Shown: one piece after another, positions 15,271-19,066 of the stretch
Layout of the letters: the number at the start of each line of letters is the position of its first letter
Position numbering within the stretch: position 1 is the stretch's first letter
Assembly: GCA_937901435.1 (NCBI GenBank)
Contig: CALGTJ010000288.1
Location: forward strand, 1-19,066
Direction of reading: 5' to 3'
Source of the DNA: an uncultured Rhodobacter sp.
GTDB taxonomy: Bacteria; Pseudomonadota; Alphaproteobacteria; Rhodobacterales; Rhodobacteraceae
DNA length: 19,066 bases
Program-made: the position numbers and the translations under genes
Notes under the pieces: model-generated
The model's database searches: none
Told to the model about the DNA's origin: nothing
Seen by the model: only the letters and a program-made list of their open reading frames with translations

Positions 15271-15555
15271 CACCCCAACGAACGGGTGATGGCCTTCTAA
15301 AAGGGCCAGGGCACCGCCGAGCAGCAAATCAAGGTCAAATACGCGCTGAAGGGGACACGGCTGTCCTGCATGAAGATCGCAGCAAACGCCGTGCGGCTGC
15401 AACTGCACGCGCTGGCCTACAATCTGGCCACCTTCCTGCGCTGTATCGAACTGCCGGAGGAAATGGCCCACTGGTCGCTTAACAGTCTACAACTCAAAGT
15501 TACCAAGATCGGTGCCCGCATTCGAGCGTTCCACCCCATGCAAGCGCTAACCTGA
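15271..15555 (+). pseudogene. IS1380-type transposase C-terminal remnant with in-frame TAA
   Basis: The frame reads NERVMAF, then a TAA at 15298-15300, then KGQGTAEQQIKVKYALKGTR, SCMKIAANAVRLQLHALAYN and LATFLRCIELPEEM to a stop at 15553-15555. This is the C-terminal end of an IS1380-family transposase. The family usually has Tyr right after AF, so TAA probably replaced TAC or TAT. The upstream DDE region is missing. Confidence 0.8.
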
Positions 15556-15732
15556 ACCCAAAACGTTTGATCCGTAAGCGAAATCAGGCGATCTTGGTGT
15601 CAAACGTCATCCCACTTGGGGAGTATCGGGTTAATCATAGGCTGATACAGGGGAATGCTGGCAAGGGGGCGCGGCACCTGCGATGCGGTCTGGGCTATCC
15701 TTTAGAATGGCCTCAACCAAAGGACACACCAT

Positions 15733-17637
15733 ATGCCAACAACCCATACCGTAAATGTCTTGCACGATGTCACCAACGCAGACGGTGACCTGACCCTGCG
15801 CGAGGCCGTGGCGCAGGCGACCGCTGGCGATACAATCGTGTTTTCGGTAACCGGCACGGTGGTACTAGCGCAGGGTGAGATCACGATAGGCACGGACATC
15901 ACCATCGACGGAAATGTCACCAGCCCCGACAACGGGTCCGACGTGACCGTCGACGGCAATGACGCGTCGCGGGTGTTTTCGGTCACTGGCAGCGGCACGT
16001 TGAATATCGATTCCCTGAACATAACGGGAGGCCAGGCAGGTCTGGCCAACGGAGGAGCCGTCCACGTGGCGGCGGGCGGCGTCCTGAGCGTGGATCATTC
16101 TGCCTTGACCGGCAATGCAGCGGACGAAGGCGGCGCGATCTACAATGCCGGGACCGCAACAATCACCGACAGCGCGCTCTCGGACAATGAAACGAATACC
16201 GGTGGTGGGGGCTTGGCAAATGTTGGCACCGCCTTTTTGAACGACTCGACTGTCGCGACCAACACCGCCAATGACAGGGCCGGCGGCATTTACAACGATG
16301 GAATGCTGACCATCACGAACACCACGATTTCAGGAAACCAGCAGTTTTTTACCGACGATCACCCGGAACTCAATCTCAGGGGCGGCGGCGGCGCCTTCAA
16401 TGACGTCAATGGCACCATGATCGTCACAGGCGCTACAATTTCAGCGAACGAGGGGTTTGACGGAAACGGCAGCGGCATCAAGAACCATGGTGATTTGTCG
16501 CTGACGAATTCAACGATCAGCGGTAACGGCGGAATATCTCTGCAGTTCACCCCCGGCCAAGGGGGTGGTATTTATAACGCCGATGACGCGAACATGACGT
16601 TGATCAACACCACGATGACCGGCAATCAGGGGCGTGATGGGTCTGCCGTCTACGACGAGGGACACTCGGTCATTACCAACTCGACGATCACCGGGGATAC
16701 ATACGAATTCGGCGGGCAGTCCCTGACTGTGACCAACTCGATTTTCCTGAACAGTTCCGGCACCGCGTTGACCATAATCGGGCCGGTGCCGACCTCTATC
16801 GTCAACTCCATCACGTCCGGCACGGCGGCGGATGTCTTTGCCGCGCTGGATGCCACAACCGGCGGCGGGCTGCTGGCGGACAATGGCGGGCCGGTGCAGA
16901 CGGTCGCGCTGAAGGATGACCCAAGCAACCCGGCGCTGGATATCGGGGTCTCGGCCCTGCCCGACGCGCGGGGCGAGGCGCGTTTCGACGTCGCCGGTGT
17001 CGGCAATGACGGGACGAATTTTGCCGATGCAGGGGCCTACGAGTTGCAGTGCTTTGGCCCCGGCACCCTGATTGCGACGCCCAAGGGCGAGACGGTGGTC
17101 GAGGATCTGACCATCGGCGATATGGTCCTGACCGCAGATGGCCGCGCGGTTTCGGTACTGTGGATGGGCCGTCAGACGGTCGAGACGCGGCGCGCCAGCC
17201 CGCGACAGGAGCCAGTCCGCATCCGCGCCGATGCCCTTGGCGACGGAGTACCGCACAGCGACCTGACGGTGACCGCAGACCACGGCATGATCGTGGACGG
17301 GCTGGTCATCAACGCCTCAGCTTTGGTGAATGGCGGCTCGATTGATTGGGTGCCGATGTCCGAATTGCCGGAGCGCGTGACCTATTACCACATCGAGACC
17401 GAGGCGCATGTCGTCGTCCATGCAAATGCTGCGCCTTCTGAGACGTACATTGAGATTTCCGGCCGGATGGCGTTCGACAACTACCAGGAATATCTTGATC
17501 TCTACGGGGCCGAGCGCATCATTCCAGAAATGGATCGCCCTCGTATCTCTTCGCGCCGTCTACTGTCCGACGAAATAAGGACACGGCTGGGGATTGAGGA
17601 CGAGGTGATCGACTTCGACATGCTTTTAAGTGCCTGA
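15733..17637 (+). CDS. Right-handed beta-helix protein with C-terminal Hint domain
   Basis: This 634-residue protein starts with a CSLREA-like segment (LTLREAVAQATAGDTIVF). It continues to about residue 400 with beta-helix repeats rich in Asn, Thr and Gly (for example TNTTISGN, TNSTISGNGG, NTTMTGNQG, TNSTITGD) as in Pmp-type and pectate-lyase-like surface proteins. From Cys440 it turns into a Hint_2 domain: CFGPGTLIATPKG, IGDMVLTADG, TADHGMIVDG (Thr514-x-x-His517) and YYHIETEAHVVVHA. Hint domains cleave or rearrange at the residue before the N-terminal Cys, here Gln439. No signal peptide is seen; many such proteins leave by type I secretion, but no exporter lies in the window. AAAGGA precedes the ATG with about 9 bases. 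A role in adhesion or matrix is inference. Confidence 0.88.
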   Translation: MPTTHTVNVLHDVTNADGDLTLREAVAQATAGDTIVFSVTGTVVLAQGEITIGTDITIDGNVTSPDNGSDVTVDGNDASRVFSVTGSGTLNIDSLNITGGQAGLANGGAVHVAAGGVLSVDHSALTGNAADEGGAIYNAGTATITDSALSDNETNTGGGGLANVGTAFLNDSTVATNTANDRAGGIYNDGMLTITNTTISGNQQFFTDDHPELNLRGGGGAFNDVNGTMIVTGATISANEGFDGNGSGIKNHGDLSLTNSTISGNGGISLQFTPGQGGGIYNADDANMTLINTTMTGNQGRDGSAVYDEGHSVITNSTITGDTYEFGGQSLTVTNSIFLNSSGTALTIIGPVPTSIVNSITSGTAADVFAALDATTGGGLLADNGGPVQTVALKDDPSNPALDIGVSALPDARGEARFDVAGVGNDGTNFADAGAYELQCFGPGTLIATPKGETVVEDLTIGDMVLTADGRAVSVLWMGRQTVETRRASPRQEPVRIRADALGDGVPHSDLTVTADHGMIVDGLVINASALVNGGSIDWVPMSELPERVTYYHIETEAHVVVHANAAPSETYIEISGRMAFDNYQEYLDLYGAERIIPEMDRPRISSRRLLSDEIRTRLGIEDEVIDFDMLLSA

Positions 17638-17756
17638 GGCAAGGCGCGCGGTTTTGGTGGAAATAGGATATTCGGGATAAAGTTCTTACCCACTCACTTT
17701 CTTCCTCTTTCAAATGCGTTTCGAACCCTGGCGACCTGATGCCGCCGAGGTCAGTT

Positions 17757-17936
17757 TCATTTTTCCGGAAGCCTACGCTCGACGACGTAATCGGCCAACC
17801 ATTTCCAGTACTCCCGCGCGTCCTCGAAGCCCTGCGCCCGCGCCGCGAGGTCTTCCGCCGCCGCCCTCGACAAACCGCCGTTGTACTCGGCGATGGCGGC
17901 CCGTTCCTCGAAGGCCTCGATGTCCGGCGGCGTCAC
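17757..17936 (-). CDS. Small 59-residue protein coupled to the integrase
   Basis: A GTG at 17936 overlaps the integrase stop (GTGA), giving a 59-residue acidic protein with EAFEERAAIAEYNGGLSRA near the start and EYWKWLADYVVERRLPEK at the end. It has no membrane segment. Its high content of Ala and Glu suggests a short helical protein. I recall similar short proteins next to integrases in Rhodobacterales elements, but no function is known to me. The 4-base overlap supports it being real and co-translated with the recombinase. The gap to the Hint gene stop (17638-17756) holds nothing I recognise. Confidence 0.6.
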   Translation of the reverse strand: MTPPDIEAFEERAAIAEYNGGLSRAAAEDLAARAQGFEDAREYWKWLADYVVERRLPEK

Positions 17937-18973
17937 CTGATGGCCTCCGGCAGACGGATCTGGTCCACGATGCCCCGCTTCTGCTCGTCGGATATCCCGG
18001 CGGAATAGATGCCGTAGGTGATCCCGTTCTCGGATCGCGCCGACTTGTGCCCGACCAGCGAGGCGGTGAAGTGCTCCGGCACGCCGGTCCGCTCGCACCG
18101 GGTGATGAACCACTTGCGGGTCGAGTGGAACACCAACCCCGGACGCGCGATCTTCAGGCGTTCGCGCAAGACGGCGAACCGCTTGGTGACCTGATTGACC
18201 GAGAGATCGGGGAAAAGCGGCCCGGACGACGGCAGAGACGGCAGGATCGCCTCCAGCACCGAATGCAGCGGCACCAGCCGTTCCGACGCGTCGGTCTTCA
18301 ACTCCCGCAGGGCGTTCGGTCGGACGTGTACAAAGGTCCCGAGGTTGCCCTTGGACACCAGATCGTCGCGCACCAACCCCGCCGCCTACCCGGAGCGCAT
18401 GCCGGTCAGAAGACAGACCAGAAGCAACCGATGCAGCAGCGGATCCTGCGCCGCCAGCAGCTTGAGAACCTCCTCGTCGGTCGGCACCGCGTAAGGCGAC
18501 GGGCGGACCTTCTGCTCGAAGCGGACGGTCTTGAAGGGGTTTTGCTCCAGATGACCCTCGTAGACCGACCAGTCGACGAAGTGATTGACCTGCGACCAGA
18601 TCCGCTTCTGGGTCCGCACCTCGATCCGCCGCGCACTTCTTTCTGACCACGTCACCAGTCGGTCCAGCCCCAAGCGCCGCGTGTCGTCTGACTTCCCGAT
18701 CAGCGGCGACAGCTTCGAGATCAGCGACAGAAACAACCGACCGTCCTCCCGCGACAGAGACGTGACCGGCCGATCCCCGAACTTGGACGCGAACAGCCCG
18801 ACCGAATAACGGACGCTCTTGAAGCCGCCGTGGCGCAACTCGTCGGAGCGGCGGTTGAGGTAGACCCGGGACAGGGCATCGACCGTGAGCCGGGGTTTGG
18901 CGAGGGACGGACGGGCGAAAGCGGGTGTCATCCGCCCACTCTCGGCCACCAGAGTGGCCCGCAGGTGTGCCAA
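17933..18973 (-). pseudogene. Tyrosine recombinase (phage-type integrase) with in-frame amber codon
   Basis: Two open frames lie in the same reading frame and are split only by TAG at 18388-18386. The first part holds a SAM-like core-binding domain ending HLEQNPFKTVRF and enters the catalytic domain, ending LLVCLLTGMRSG just before the stop. The second part resumes AAGLVRDDLVSKGNLG and contains FHSTRKWFITRCERTG (His and Arg), SLVGHKSARSENG (His) and TYGIYSAG with the likely nucleophile Tyr. The family motif is R-x-G-E, so the stop most likely replaced a conserved Glu codon (GAG to TAG). Full length would be about 330-345 residues, normal for integrases. The start is uncertain: TTG at 18973 or ATG at 18931. 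It would be active only by suppression or reversion. Confidence 0.87.
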
Positions 18974-19001
18974 AGCGGCCCGCGATGGCGTTGATGTTGA
19001 A

Positions 19002-19054
19002 TGTCACTGAGAACTGACCCGGTAGCCCCATAAATTGTCACTGAGAATTGACCC
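19002..19054. repeat. Paired 19-base direct repeats, probable IS21-type element end
   Basis: TGTCACTGAGAACTGACCC at 19002-19020 recurs at 19036-19054 with one change (C to T), spaced 34 bases start to start. On the minus strand these read GGGTCARTTCTCAGTGACA, a form I recognise from the multiple terminal repeats of IS21-family elements. The element would extend past the right edge of the window. The last bases ATGTGAACACAT form a further short inverted repeat. Confidence 0.6.
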
Positions 19055-19066
19055 ATGTGAACACAT

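Noticed and set aside
17757..19031. 424-residue open frame on the minus strand
   Set aside because: It is a shadow in another frame of the integrase; its composition is Arg/Gly/Ala-rich with no domain. Only its last 59 residues, starting at the GTG at 17936, look like a real small gene.
1..19066. CRISPR arrays, rRNA and intact tRNA genes
   Set aside because: No regularly spaced repeats and no complete tRNA or rRNA sequence seen on either strand.

Overview
The window looks like an accessory region of a marine alphaproteobacterium of the Rhodobacterales (Roseobacter-type). The basis is GC-rich coding sequence, TctABC-type transport, a C-terminal Hint_2 protein, and IS and recombinase remnants of kinds common in that order. 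This assignment comes from gene style only; no marker gene is present.

Layout. Bases 1-743 hold the broken end of an IS3-family element. Bases 809-13818 form one coherent metabolic island. It comprises a DadA-like FAD amino-acid oxidoreductase (+), a two-module VOC/glyoxalase-like protein (-), a tripartite tricarboxylate transporter tctCBA (+), an acetolactate-synthase-like ThDP enzyme (-), an SDR oxidoreductase (-), a GntR/FCD regulator (-), a MmgE/PrpD protein (-), an aspartate-dehydrogenase-like protein (+) and the large and small subunits of an aconitase X (+). Bases 13885-15555 are a graveyard: an IS3 tail, a frameshifted large serine recombinase and an IS1380 remnant with an in-frame stop. 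Bases 15733-17637 encode a beta-helix protein ending in a Hint domain. Bases 17757-18973 (minus strand) hold a tyrosine recombinase split by a single in-frame amber codon, coupled to a 59-residue ORF. The last ~65 bases look like the terminal repeats of an IS21-type element running out of the window.

How it fits together. TGTATAC-type palindromes, the kind of site bound by GntR/FadR-type regulators, lie in front of every outward-facing transcription unit of the island: before the FAD oxidoreductase, between the VOC gene and tctC, before the ThDP gene, and between MmgE/PrpD and the AspDH-like gene. The regulator gene sits inside the island. This makes the whole set look like one local regulon for uptake and breakdown of a carboxylated, probably nitrogen-containing compound. 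The enzyme combination does not match a pathway I can name. The best candidate for an undescribed system is this regulon and the chemistry around its aconitase X, AspDH-like and MmgE/PrpD proteins.
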